From positions 5,642,001-5,706,000 of the forward strand of contig OZ316891.1 in assembly GCA_973895155.1 (NCBI GenBank): a stretch of DNA of 64,000 nucleotides, written 5' to 3'. Origin of the DNA: Marsupella aquatica. Lineage: Eukaryota; Marchantiophyta. This document shows, piece after piece, positions 1 through 10,101 of this stretch (position 1 is the first letter of the stretch; the number at the start of each line of letters is the position of its first letter). A program made the position numbers and the translations under genes. The notes beneath the pieces were generated by a model. The model had not been told where the DNA came from and did no database searches. It saw only the letters and a list, made by a program, of their open reading frames with translations.

Positions 1-1
1 A

Positions 2-358
2 ATTTACCGGCAATATTGTACAGACAAACGGCTCCTGCAGATCTCAGGTGAGGGCAAGAAGGTCACTTGTAAATTCTTTGAGCACATTGACCAGGGATTC
101 AACAACCTCTTGAATGTTCGAAAACTGATCCATTTTGATGCACGAGGTACTCCCAATCCCTGTCCCCCTGACCTCAATGAGCCTTGTGAAGCTCAAGGCT
201 CTGCTAAAAACATATCAGGGCCTAGGGTCTCAATTCGATTTGATTCGATGTTCGATGTTCGATCAGTTCAATGTTGCTTCTTCTGCTTGATGTCCCGGGC
301 TGCAATGTCTCGTTGCCTCCAGTTCTTCACTAGCCTCGTGTTCTTCACTTGCCCCTAG
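2..358 (+). CDS. Unrecognised open frame at the window edge
   Basis: A frame is open from base 2 to a TAG at 358, so it may be the 3' end of something that begins before the window. The first 60 residues are rich in Lys, Cys and Phe and look protein-like (for example CKFFEHIDQGFNN). The rest, from about base 200, is low complexity with a GATTCGATGTTCGATGTTCG stutter and looks non-coding. I recognise no domain. It could be a last exon that really ends near base 190, or transposon debris. Confidence 0.2.
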   Translation: MYRQYCTDKRLLQISGEGKKVTCKFFEHIDQGFNNLLNVRKLIHFDARGTPNPCPPDLNEPCEAQGSAKNISGPRVSIRFDSMFDVRSVQCCFFCLMSRAAMSRCLQFFTSLVFFTCP

Positions 359-953
359 ACTGGCTCTCTCGATGTCCATTTCCAATATACTCCCAGTGTG
401 CTCGAAGTGAAAACCTAATATTTTGCACAAAGTATGCACTTTGTGTGCACTTTCATGAAGGTTTGTTTGATCCCGACGTTTTCCCTTTGTAAACTGTTTG
501 CTGCCTACGATGAGTTCCTGCCAGCCCTACAGCTTTCCACGTTTGGGATGGTAAAGGTTCCTGCTCAGTCTGTATTCGCTTTACACCAAGTCTGCAGCAG
601 TATACCCGTTTTTATGCCTTGGTCAGGTCTGGAACACTAGCCGTACATAAAAATCTGGGCTCTCTTTCAGCTCTGGTAAAAACCTCTAAAACTACGGCGC
701 CCGTTTTGTAAAGTGCCCCTAAGCACAAATGACGGGAGAAAGTGCATGACATAATCCTAACACAATCAAGAACAGCTTACGAGTGACTTGTCTGCAACTA
801 ACTCAAGGGCCGGAAAATTTCTGACCCTTGCCCTTGCATCTCAACAAAAGACGTCATCAGGACACTCTCGCTTCTTGAACTCATGCCACGGGTTCATTTC
901 AGGGCCAATGTGCAAAGGACCTTGCACATGCAAGACAACCCTAAGTGTATTAA
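359..953. other. Intergenic, no gene seen
   Basis: No coding sequence can be supported. Around 690-715 the reverse complement reads CACTTTACAAAACGGG, which resembles the terminal motif of the MITE at 7754-8321, so a related fragment may lie here. Confidence 0.4.
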
Positions 954-1060
954 GTACTGTTTTTGGAGCATTAAGGGCAATAATTAATAACCCCTCAAAA
1001 CTTGGATTGAAACTCTAGATATTGGGGGCATTTTATCCCATAATGCCCTCCAAACAGTAC
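954..1060. mobile_element. Small Tourist-like MITE, 107 bp
   Basis: The left end starts GTACTGTTTTTGGAGCATTA and the right end, read inverted, starts GTACTGTTTGGAGGGCATTA, giving imperfect terminal inverted repeats of about 25 bases. Both sides carry the trinucleotide TAA (951-953 and 1061-1063), the target duplication typical of PIF/Harbinger elements. There is no coding capacity. It sits 15 bases beyond the stop codon of the lactonase-like gene, probably in its 3' UTR. Confidence 0.65.
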
Positions 1061-1075
1061 TAATAATACCGTATA

Positions 1076-2302
1076 CTAAAATTGGTACCTATGTGGAGAA
1101 ATCACCTTCTGCGCCAGCTTCAAAGTCCAGAGTCTTTGCACAGCCAAGACCACGAGAGTGTCACCAGCCAGCGCGAAGTTCGCGATCGGGACATCAGGAC
1201 TCGCGAGCAATGCCTCTGCGTTGAACACACCGATCACTTTACCACTCGGGTTCCGCACCACGATTCCTTCCGACTCCCCGGTCCAGATCCTGCCTGCGTC
1301 ATCGACTTTAATCCCATCAGGAATTCCACTTCTCGCTATCCCGAGCATGCGCTTCTTGACGGCGAAGAGATCCTCGTCTATGTCGTAGGAATAGATTGCT
1401 GGGGAACCTGTAGCCGGGATTGGGGATCCCGGGTAATATGCTGGGGGCGAATCCGTCACGTATAGCTTCGTCATATCCGCATTGACGGCGATGCCATTTG
1501 GGATAATGATGTCTGCTCGGCTTATGACGGGGACAATGCTGTGCTCTTGCGGATCGTACCTCCACACGGCGTTGGGCAGGACTGGCAGCTCACCTCCAGA
1601 GTATTCATACGAGAGCGGATCGTCAGTGAAGAACATGTAGCTTTTGTTGCCTCGCTTGACCCATGCCACGTCGTTGGGCCCGTTGAATCGGATTCCAAAG
1701 TAGGAATTGACGACTACGGTTGTTGCATAGGTATTGGGATCGATGGCGTAGATACAAGGAGCGACCGTGGCGGTTCCTTGACCCGTGATGTACACCGTTC
1801 CGTTGAAGTAGTATCCACCATTGGGAGTGACTATCGGTATGCTGGTGTTTGGGGTGAAGATTTCTGAAGTACCGAGATCGAGGATCGAGACGTTGCCAGA
1901 ATTATTCACTGTGGAGCTCGAGAACCAGACCTGATTCTTCTCTGGCACCCATATGCCTGCCTCGTCTGCAAACGGATCGGCTCTCTGCGCGATGAGCTTC
2001 AGCGAGGGGCTCTTGCCGATTATCTGCAGGAATTCTGGATCGTAGGAGATGAACGGAGCGCTCTTCGCCGCTGAGAGCAATCCTGCTGTGCTGCTATCGT
2101 TGGTCACTGTGTCGATGTAATTCTCGCTGATGTTCCCAATGAATCCTGGCGGGAAGCTGTATGTCAGTGCGGAGGGAATGGAGGCGATAGCACTTGTCGT
2201 CTGTGCGGCCGTGGGAGCAGTATCAGCACCAATGGACACGCGTAGGGAGATCAAGGTGGCGAGTGCTGTGAATTTGCGAAGCTGCACTGTATAGAACCCC
2301 AT
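1076..2302 (-). CDS. Secreted SMP-30/lactonohydrolase-like protein
   Basis: A single uninterrupted frame of 408 residues. The N-terminus (about residues 10-26, FTALATLISLRVSIGA) looks like a signal peptide, so the protein is probably secreted. The body fits the SMP-30/gluconolactonase six-bladed propeller. Family-like signatures in order are ADPFADEAGIWVPE near residue 107, GPNDVAWV in the middle, IPNGIAVNADMTKLYVTDS, and GIPDGIKVDDAGRIWTGE near the C-terminus; the Asn and Asp residues in these are the usual metal ligands. Such enzymes open sugar or other lactones. The overall pattern resembles fungal lactonohydrolases (D-pantonolactone-hydrolase type) more than the strictosidine-synthase-like or regucalcin-like plant members. 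Absence of introns contrasts with the 14-exon genes further along and is compatible with transfer from a fungus, which I infer and do not show. Substrate unknown. Confidence 0.8.
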   Translation of the reverse strand: MGFYTVQLRKFTALATLISLRVSIGADTAPTAAQTTSAIASIPSALTYSFPPGFIGNISENYIDTVTNDSSTAGLLSAAKSAPFISYDPEFLQIIGKSPSLKLIAQRADPFADEAGIWVPEKNQVWFSSSTVNNSGNVSILDLGTSEIFTPNTSIPIVTPNGGYYFNGTVYITGQGTATVAPCIYAIDPNTYATTVVVNSYFGIRFNGPNDVAWVKRGNKSYMFFTDDPLSYEYSGGELPVLPNAVWRYDPQEHSIVPVISRADIIIPNGIAVNADMTKLYVTDSPPAYYPGSPIPATGSPAIYSYDIDEDLFAVKKRMLGIARSGIPDGIKVDDAGRIWTGESEGIVVRNPSGKVIGVFNAEALLASPDVPIANFALAGDTLVVLAVQRLWTLKLAQKVISPHRYQF

Positions 2303-2555
2303 TGGGATGAAGACGCCGAATTGCTATTGATTTCTGGAAAGACAACGAGTATTGCCGGTGGCCCGGTGAAGCATCGCACAGCTGATCTGTCTGGTAGCTC
2401 TGCGATTCGACGTAGACCACAGGTGGTGCCTTCATCTTAATTGGACAGTCACCGGTGGGGAGCTGGATAAGGATCCAACACTCTGCGTTCGCATAATCCC
2501 AATCGGCACAATCCAAACTGCGTCAACCCAGTGAACACTCGTTTGCAATCTTGAC

Positions 2556-2605
2556 TAACACTGAAATTCCACTTGATAACTAACACTGAAATTCCTCTTG
2601 ATAAC
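2556..2605. repeat. 25 bp tandem duplication upstream of the lactonase gene
   Basis: The 25-base unit beginning TAACACTGAAATTCC occurs twice in a row with one base difference. It lies about 250-300 bases upstream of the start codon of the minus-strand lactonase-like gene, so it falls in its likely promoter. Confidence 0.85.
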
Positions 2606-2958
2606 TCCCAATCAAATCAGAAGAGAATTGTTTGGCCCGTTGTTTGCAGACGGTACATCTGTTTGTGAGCTGTACCAAAACACGTCTTCTTTCCACCTTA
2701 AGCTCGTCAAGCCAAAACAAGACCGATATAGGCAATTTGGCAGATGGATTGCAAAGACAGGGGAGCGGCTTATGAGCGAAATGAGCTCGAGACTGCCAGA
2801 ATAAGATATCCCGGTCAAACGCGGTCGAAGGAGGCGTACGAGAAGATGTTACATCGTTGATTGCAGTGCTTATTCGTAAAGATTGAACGTCACTACTAAG
2901 TACTACGTCCCGCAGGATGTCACTGATTGGAAGTCGGGCGGATGCTATAATGAGTTTT
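2606..2958. other. Intergenic, nothing recognised
   Basis: Only short frames on both strands, without recognisable domains or repeat structure. Confidence 0.4.
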
Positions 2959-3380
2959 TTTGTTTTCCTCTGGCAACATCTGGAGCTGGTATGGTAAGCT
3001 GACCTCTCATACTGACGTCATACACCTTCTTGCGTGTCTGCCGGCAGTTGAGAAGCCTCGGCGAAGCAGTGAGGGTGGGTGAGGAAATTGTTGTGCATCC
3101 TCCGAGACATGGGCTTTAACATTGTTTTCCTCTCTAGCGACATCAGTCCGGAGCAGGTATGGTATGCTGACCTCGATCTCACAATCATTTGGTACTGTAA
3201 TAGTTTATATCTATCCGGTTGACTCGTGCACAAAGGAGGCTGACGTTCCGAGACTCGCCAAAATTGGTCACTAATGACGTCATGATACCTTGTTGCGTGT
3301 CTCCAGGAAATTGAGAAGCCTCAGCGAAGCTGGGGGTGGGTGAGGAAATTGTTGTGCATCCTCCGGGACATGGGCTTTGA
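2959..3380. repeat. Diverged two-copy repeat with an insertion
   Basis: Unit 1 (2959-3121) and unit 2 (3122-3380) each begin TTGTTTTCCTCT, pass through GGTATGGTA.GCTGACCTC and a TGACGTCAT palindrome, and end in a well conserved stretch around GGTGAGGAAATTGTTGTGCA. Unit 2 carries about 100 extra bases (3175-3273) between its two conserved halves. The conserved end is open in one plus frame (IEKPQRSWGWVRKLL), but no protein family is recognised, so non-coding repeat is the safer reading. Confidence 0.6.
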
Positions 3381-4939
3381 CGACCTGATCTGCTGTAGAG
3401 GACTGCGAGGAATGCTCCTCATCAGAAAAACCACGATCTTCTTTTCGATGCTTACACAGCTAAAAGGTATTATATTCTTCATGATCTTGGTTGACTCACA
3501 TCCGCCCGCCTAGCCCAACCTGTTTGCTCTAAGGAAATTGGAAACGCAGTTCCGATATCACACGGTGAGCTGGTCAATCCGAATATTGACACTGTTGCTA
3601 CTTTTGCCTTGCTTCGATCAAATAATCTAATGAAAAGCTTCTAGCGCATCTCGGCCACTCTAGAGTTTCGTGAATCGAGCACTGCGCTTATGACTACGGG
3701 AAAGACCCCCACAGGAGAAGGACAATCTATTGATGTCCAACCCCTACTTTCTTGCTGCGAATTGCATCGATCAGCTGAGTCTTCAAGCTCCGAGTGTAAA
3801 TCGTACTAACGGGACGATTTAGTTAGTACGATTTATGTTGAATAGTGTACTACATCTGATTCTCTCTGCCATTCCAATCCACATCAGTTCTGTCTCTTAC
3901 TTCAGTCAGGAGGGTGAAAACCATGTAATACTCTAATATTGGAATTGTGTATCCTCCACTGTAGAGGCAATGTACTTCAGAACCCTTCCCTTCCGGCCAT
4001 AGGAAGGTATAACTCAAAAGATAGCTGACTTTGATTCCAATGAACTCATTCTGGTGAACGATGGGATGTTGCGAATTTTTCTGGGTGGGAGTTGGATAGA
4101 ACAGGCCATCGTTTATTAATTGATGTGCCGTGTTTCTTAATTGATGTGCTGTAACAAATGGACCTGAACGTATAGCACACTATTTTGTGCAAGCCGTGCA
4201 TAGCAATTTCCCAGTTCAAATTCGAAAGGCTAGCGTTCGGCAAACAACACGTTGAGACATGTGTACGTAGATCATTTCAACCTAATCACAGTGAAAGGTG
4301 AAACCATTAGACCGTCAAATGTCTAGCAATTTGATACATGAAACTCAATTTAAGGACAGATTTACTCCCGTGAAGCGAAGGCTAGCCTGCAGCTCCATCT
4401 ACGCCATGGCCCTTTGTCCGTTGTGTTACCTTCAGACCAAATAAGAGGACTATAACAACTCTGGAAACACTAGTGACAAGCTTTAGTACGAAGGGAGTGG
4501 CTACACTTACGCGTTCAACTTTGGGGTTGATACGCTTGTATACAATCACCATGAAGTAGTGACGATCTAGCATCTGGATAATGGCTTTATCCTACCTGGC
4601 AAATGAATGTTTCCTTCGAGTTTGGTCTTATCACGCAATAATAAATGTGTTACGAAAATGATATAGGTAAATTCTGTTCCGTGGTGGTCTGTACATGATT
4701 TTCGCTTTCGTCCAATCCAGAGAGCACAAGAATTGCAAAAGTGTCTTCTCCAACCCTGTCCACAGAAGACAACAGATATGACACGGACAAAATTAGAATG
4801 CCACAGATTAGTGAAAAATTTAATCCATAACGTCTTCATTGATCAATGGAACCTGTTCACGATATGCATAATTATTATCTATTTATTTATAACTTGGGGC
4901 TTCGAAGGGGTCACTAGGATATACCGACTTAACACAAAT
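3381..4939. other. Intergenic, nothing recognised
   Basis: A few short frames only. A small inverted pair near 3798-3832 (AAATCGTACTAAC and GTTAGTACGATTT, which are reverse complements) could form a hairpin. No gene supported. Confidence 0.4.
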
Positions 4940-5262
4940 GTTCCGGTAAAGTACCCCATTAATGGCGGCTCTGCAGAGTCATTGTTCATTCTCTGTTTCT
5001 CCAAGCACGGGAAACAATAATGCAAATGCAGATAAGGAACGCAGGCGGTATCTTTCGTGGATTTTAAACAAATCTGACACAAGGTTTTCTCTATCTGTTC
5101 CTGAAGATTTCTGTGGATCTTTGCAAGAGAAGATTGAAGACGATTCTTCTCTTCGCGAATGTGAACTTGTTTCGTTGTTATGCTTCTCATTCAGCCTCCT
5201 CTGCTGCAGATCGAGTAGGCAGATCGAGTAGGCCCGTGCTTGTTCCAACTCCCTTTTCCGTT
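4940..5262 (-). pseudogene. Broken partial copy of the neighbouring RING gene
   Basis: Reading the minus strand, this stretch matches the last 90 or so codons of the intact gene at 5873-7441: an LEQAR segment, then the linker and RING start (EEQIEKTLCQICLKS matching EEEIEKSLCQICLES), then HLHYCFPCLE matching HLNFCFSCLE. The early part is in a different frame from the RING part, so at least one frameshift separates them. By eye about seven bases are missing near 4975, which removes the last zinc-ligand pair (CPTC in the intact gene) and shifts the frame. DNA similarity continues past the parental stop codon (TAAAGTACCCCATTAATGGCGG), so this is a segmental copy, not just a shared domain. It lies about 600 bases downstream of the parent in the same orientation. 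Confidence 0.8.
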
Positions 5263-5872
5263 CCCCCTCAGATTCTCAGTTTGTTGACTGCCTCCCCAAT
5301 GACACTGAAATCATGTTCCATCCCTAATTGTGACATGGAGAGTACCAAAGAAGACAATCCACTTACCAGGATCCTTATTGGCTCTAGGATATTCCCCATT
5401 TCTGCAAGCCTCATGTCGAAACCCACATCTGCTCCTGCTTACTACGGAACAGGCATGACAAGAAATGGCACAAATTGATAAGACGGAAGATCGGCAAAGG
5501 TACTTCATTTAAGTTCTTCAAGGAAGGGCCTGCATCTTGTGCCCGACCTTCTGTGGTCTTTGCTGTTTCATAACATTCATGTAGACCCGAACACGCATGT
5601 CAAGATTGTCGAAAGGTTGAACATAGAAACTTAAAGTTGGATTCAACGCAAACTGCCTGGCTGTTGGAGTCACAACACTTCTATGGGCTCTGCTGGAGGA
5701 AACCGTTAGTTGCCATCTCCACAACCTTTAGATTGGTACGTGATAGATAAGGTTTGTATCGATGGTGACTTAGACTTTGAATATTTGTATGACCCATGCT
5801 TTCGAGTAGCATTGGTATTCCGAAAGTTTCTGATCGCATTGTTTCACCTTCCTGGATTTGACTCGACTTTCA
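5263..5872. other. Spacer between RING gene and its broken copy
   Basis: No gene supported. The part next to 5263 may still hold degraded coiled-coil sequence from the duplicated gene; the part next to 5872 is the likely 3' UTR of the intact gene. Confidence 0.35.
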
Positions 5873-7441
5873 CTAAACGCAAACGACGCATTTAAGTACC
5901 CCACTGATGGCGGTTCGGCAAGTAGGGCAGGTGTTGTTCTGGGCTCTATGTGACTCCAGACACGAGAAGCAAAAATTCAAATGCAGACACGGAAAAGCAA
6001 TGCTATTCTTTGGAGACTCCAAACATATCTGGCACAAACTTTTCTCTATCTCTTCCTCGAGATTATTCTGCACAGCCTGTCGAGCAGCATCTAGTTCACT
6101 GCACCTTTCTCCCATGCAGATCAGCTCAGCTTCCAGATTTGTTTTTTGACTTCCAGCAAGGAGCAGTTTGACTTCGAGCTCCCGAAACTCTCTGTGTGCC
6201 TGCTCTAGCGTTGCTTTATGAGCCAGGTCCATCTGCATTTTCTCTTCCGTCACTTGCTCCGCAGCGACAATGAGATCATACTCCAGTCTCCTTTTCTTGC
6301 ATTGAGCGGCTGTAAGCAATTTCGTGATCCTGAGCTTCTTATTAAATTCCTCCACCACCTTCGCCTTTTGCACATCCAGTGTGAGCGCCATTTCATCCCT
6401 CTCCCATTTGAACGCATCTCGCTGGCCTTTAACTGTCTCCAAATGCTCCTCTGCTTTTCTTCTCTCCTTCATTGCATTCTCAAGCTCAATGTCAAACCTG
6501 TTGTTCTCTTGTTGCAATGATTTTCGTGCAATGTCGAGCTCTCGTTGCAACTTTGTTTGCTCGAACCTCCGTGATGTTAACTTAGCTTTTGTCACGCGCT
6601 TAAACTCGTTGCTCTCCGCTTCTAATGTTTGTTGCTGATGCTGCAAAGTAACAACAATCGCATCAAAGGCTTGCACTGTTCTCTGCGTCTTCGCTCGGGA
6701 CGTTTTACGCGTTGAATTTACTTTCCGTCTCTCCCTCTTTCTCGCCTTCGCCGCTTCGAGAACTGCAGCATCTCGCTCAACTTCCAGTGCCGCCGCCTTC
6801 GTTATCCACTCCTCAAGTGCGAATCGTGTTTCCTTCCAACGCGTCGTTTCATTTTCAAGCGCAGCTTTCAATTCGTTTCTCTCGTCTCGCATCGAAATCT
6901 GTGTACCATGCCACTTCTTCCCTACCCTTCGAATCTCAGATTGGGCATCGGCTAACGCAGCGAAGATGTCTTCCAAGTCCACGCCCAGGCCCATTCCGTC
7001 ATCGGCTTTTGCGTGCTGTAGAGCGCTGTCGGTTTCCACCTCATGCATTTTCCCCCCTTCCTCAAAATCCATCGCGGGTTCCTGTTTTCCTTCATTCTTC
7101 TCGGGCGGCGCAGCTGTAGGCCTTGGAAATCCAAGAGGAAAAGTATTGAGAGCGGACGAGCTTGGGGGAACAGGGATTGGACTTAACTTAAGAGAAGACA
7201 AATCCCGGGGCTTCTCATCAAGCTGACCACTCTCGGATGACACAGTTGATTGACACCCCGAGATTCCGTCAATTCTGCCCGAGATTCCGTCAATTCTGCA
7301 TTGCGGAGCCTCACCTCGCATCGAAGGAATTTGCGCAAGTCGCAGTTTCTCTATCAGTGCATCATAGGGGTGGGCTGCACGAGATGAAGATTCATACGAT
7401 TCTTTTCCCAGGGTTTTCGAGTCGAGACTACAGGTAGGCAT
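5873..7441 (-). CDS. Coiled-coil protein with C-terminal RING finger
   Basis: An uninterrupted 522-residue frame. Residues 1-150 are Ser/Pro rich and probably disordered. About 150-465 is charged heptad-type sequence (ERDA, KARKRERRK, QRDAFKWERDE) expected to form long coiled coils. The last 55 residues are a C3HC4 RING: Cys470 and Cys473, then Cys485, His487, Cys491, Cys494, Cys505 and Cys508, ending six residues after an extra Cys pair. The compact spacing resembles C-terminal RINGs of IAP- and MUL1-type E3 ligases, so a ubiquitin ligase acting as a coiled-coil oligomer is likely; the substrate is unknown. Residues near 50-62 contain RIDGISG twice, caused by a 21-base tandem duplication at about 7259-7300. 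A truncated copy lies just downstream at 4940-5262. Confidence 0.8.
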   Translation of the reverse strand: MPTCSLDSKTLGKESYESSSRAAHPYDALIEKLRLAQIPSMRGEAPQCRIDGISGRIDGISGCQSTVSSESGQLDEKPRDLSSLKLSPIPVPPSSSALNTFPLGFPRPTAAPPEKNEGKQEPAMDFEEGGKMHEVETDSALQHAKADDGMGLGVDLEDIFAALADAQSEIRRVGKKWHGTQISMRDERNELKAALENETTRWKETRFALEEWITKAAALEVERDAAVLEAAKARKRERRKVNSTRKTSRAKTQRTVQAFDAIVVTLQHQQQTLEAESNEFKRVTKAKLTSRRFEQTKLQRELDIARKSLQQENNRFDIELENAMKERRKAEEHLETVKGQRDAFKWERDEMALTLDVQKAKVVEEFNKKLRITKLLTAAQCKKRRLEYDLIVAAEQVTEEKMQMDLAHKATLEQAHREFRELEVKLLLAGSQKTNLEAELICMGERCSELDAARQAVQNNLEEEIEKSLCQICLESPKNSIAFPCLHLNFCFSCLESHRAQNNTCPTCRTAISGVLKCVVCV

Positions 7442-7753
7442 CTTGCAAATGGCAGCAGTTCACCTTGGATATATTCCACCCTGATTGAGATGTGACGCAC
7501 CTAACGGTTAACAGCAATCGCAGACCTCTTTGAATGGAGACTTCTTTGAGTATTCGAAGGCGTCTGTCATCCCAGACGATCCAATCAAAGGATCGCCGAT
7601 CTTTCATGCGTAGGATGTCCTGCACTCAGTAAAGTTGATTGTGTCAGTTGATTGACTCCTAGTCTCGTCATACAGGTATGCATACCGAACTTTGCTGGAG
7701 GCTTACAAAGCGCTCGAGTCTTGGAGGCCATCGCTACTACCATAGTAAAGTTA
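7442..7753. other. Upstream region of the RING gene
   Basis: Presumed promoter and 5' UTR of the minus-strand RING gene. No TATA box stands out and no other gene is seen. Confidence 0.35.
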
Positions 7754-8321
7754 GGGTGTCTTTACAAGACGTTGTGGCAGTTGCCACATTTTTTTTGTGT
7801 CCAAGATTTGATAAGGCCATCCATTTGAGAGAAATTGCTCTTGTTCACTTTACAAAACTCTGGGGGCACTTTCAACCCAATCTGTTACCAATCTTACATG
7901 GAACCCAATTTTTGTTTATGTGGAGCACTCTTTTGTCCTAGATTTTAGATCACCTCTCTTGATGGTTTCTTCTTCTGGCAGCTTGGTACATTTCTATTTT
8001 AAATCATTTGTAATAAAAAGGGACTTACAAGTCCTTCATAAGATATTCTCTTCTCACATTTACAAAGACTTTAGCCAAAGATTACGTGACATTCAGGTGG
8101 AGTGGGTCCTCAATCTGTCTTTTAGTCAATTAATCTGACACCATTGGTTGCACTTGGCTTTACAAGACCTTGGGGGCAATAAAAGGATTCAAAAAATGCT
8201 TTTAGCCCCGGGACACTATATTTAGTGTGTTCAATGGCTCTCCGGTTTGCTTTGGTAAAAAAAAATCCGTGTTTTGGTTAAAAAAACTCCCAAGTGCCCC
8301 CGACCTCTTGTAAAGTCCTCC
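7754..8321. mobile_element. Harbinger-type MITE, about 568 bp
   Basis: The left end reads GGGTGTCTTTACAAGACG and the right end, inverted, reads GGAGGACTTTACAAGAGG. Both are flanked by TTA (7751-7753 and 8322-8324), the PIF/Harbinger target duplication. Two more copies of the terminal motif lie inside in direct orientation, CTTTACAAAACTCTGGGGGC near 7849 and CTTTACAAGACCTTGGGGGC near 8158, suggesting nested or tandemly rearranged copies. No transposase frame is present, so the element is non-autonomous. Confidence 0.6.
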
Positions 8322-8324
8322 TTA

Positions 8325-10101
8325 ATCGTTCTGTTGCATCTGAGGATAGATGACTTCGGCGCAAACAAGTGGAAGAGATTCAAGTTTTCCTGCGGCCGTA
8401 GATCAAGGGTTGTGCCTTCTGCCGGTTTCCCGCCAGAATGGTATTGGTTAGTGTCAAAATGTACTTGTTCTCAATAACTACGAGGTATGCCGGGAAAAAA
8501 ATGAAATGCGTTATGCAAGCGTACTGATACAGTAGTATTGACCCGGGTGTAGTATTGCCACCAGAACTGAAAAGTCATTCATGGTCACAATAGGCACTCT
8601 GATTTGCGATCACATTATTATTAGACCGAACCAATATCTAGTTAATACTGCTTTGCCAGGATAAACCCACTAAACTCTCTGGGCCCAAATTTGGGGCACC
8701 ATCACGCTACTACACTTTGGTTTGGTTCAGCAAATCATGGGATGGAATTATTCAGAATTTCAGATTGCTCAAGATAGTGAAGGAGATTCGGAAAAAAATC
8801 CTCGGCGTTTTTTCCTACAGCTCGCAAGAAATTCTAGCTCGCACCGACTCAAAACAACTGAATCACACCCTCGCATGACGTATTGTCGGTATTCAAGTCC
8901 AAATAACTATCCCGAGACGGTACTGGAATGACCATCAGCACAAGGACGCTCGAATGAAGGTAAATTAATGCGTGGGTCCTCTAAATGCATGGAATGACGG
9001 CTGCCAGACCTGCCAGGCGACAGCCGCCATCGTCTGAGTAAACGAAGGAGTGAAGCATAGCCCAGAATTAGCGGGACGAAGATGCTCCATAATGATTATG
9101 CCAATGCAGTACTTTAAACCCTTTTTGAATTACTCACAAGCCAGCCGTCTAGTAACCTCTGCAAGGAGTACTCATAGAGTCATGTTGTCAGGGCATCTTT
9201 GTAGGGGCGGAAAGTGAAAACAGAAGAAATCAAATGTAGTCAAGAAACTAAATTCAATCTGATTCTGTCCGTCTATCTCCGAACCTAGGGTCCAGGTTTT
9301 AAAATAGTTGGGTCCTGCCGTCTCTTAGTTGGTGCCACAGTGGCAGTGGGGGACGCAGACAAGAACGAATAAGTGATTATCTGCGAACCCAATAGGCCAA
9401 TACTCTCTGCAATTCGCTGCAAGTAGTCGGCTATGAATCATTCTATCCCTGACGAGTTGTAACTAAAGGGGCCACTGACACCGACAATTAGAACGCACGT
9501 ACTGCACTGGGCAGAATCGCTGAAGCCTGAAGGTGTAATAGAAACACCACAGCCGACTCCGTATAATTCACGTTTGTCATTGATGGCATCAGTATCTCCA
9601 ATGGCGAGGATCGCGTAGCAACGAATCGATGTGACGTTAGTGAATCACACAGTTTTACGGCATTGTAGACATTCTTGTCCAAACGTGCGTAGGAGTACCC
9701 TGTCATCTGTCAATTGGTGGATATCTTTCCCTTGAACTGTGCGAAAGTAAGTGCGGGAACAGACATTTGCAATTCGATATACTCACTCAGACATCACTAA
9801 ACAGTGAAAGTTTTTGTCTCAAAATACCTGTATTTTTTTTCTTCAGCCATCCTATCTATGCTTCCCCCGATGCTTCTAAGCTAAGAGTAGGTACCAAAGT
9901 TGTCTGCGCAGGTCAAATGGACATACGTTGCACAAAGTTCAAATGTGGAGTCTCAATCGGGACTCAAACCTATCTAGTGTCATCTGACTCCGCAGCCCCG
10001 GCAGGACGATTCCGAACCCACATCTTGAACAAAGACACCTTACCAGCCTGGTGAAACAGACCGTCCGAGCATGGGGAATTCCTGGCTGAGCCTCACTTGT
10101 T
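8325..10101. other. Intergenic, nothing recognised
   Basis: Short frames only on both strands. No domain, tRNA-like or clear repeat structure is visible. Confidence 0.35.

Noticed and set aside
1082-1465. Plus-strand frame opposite the lactonase gene
   Set aside because: Antisense shadow of a well supported coding region, Arg/His-rich without any domain.
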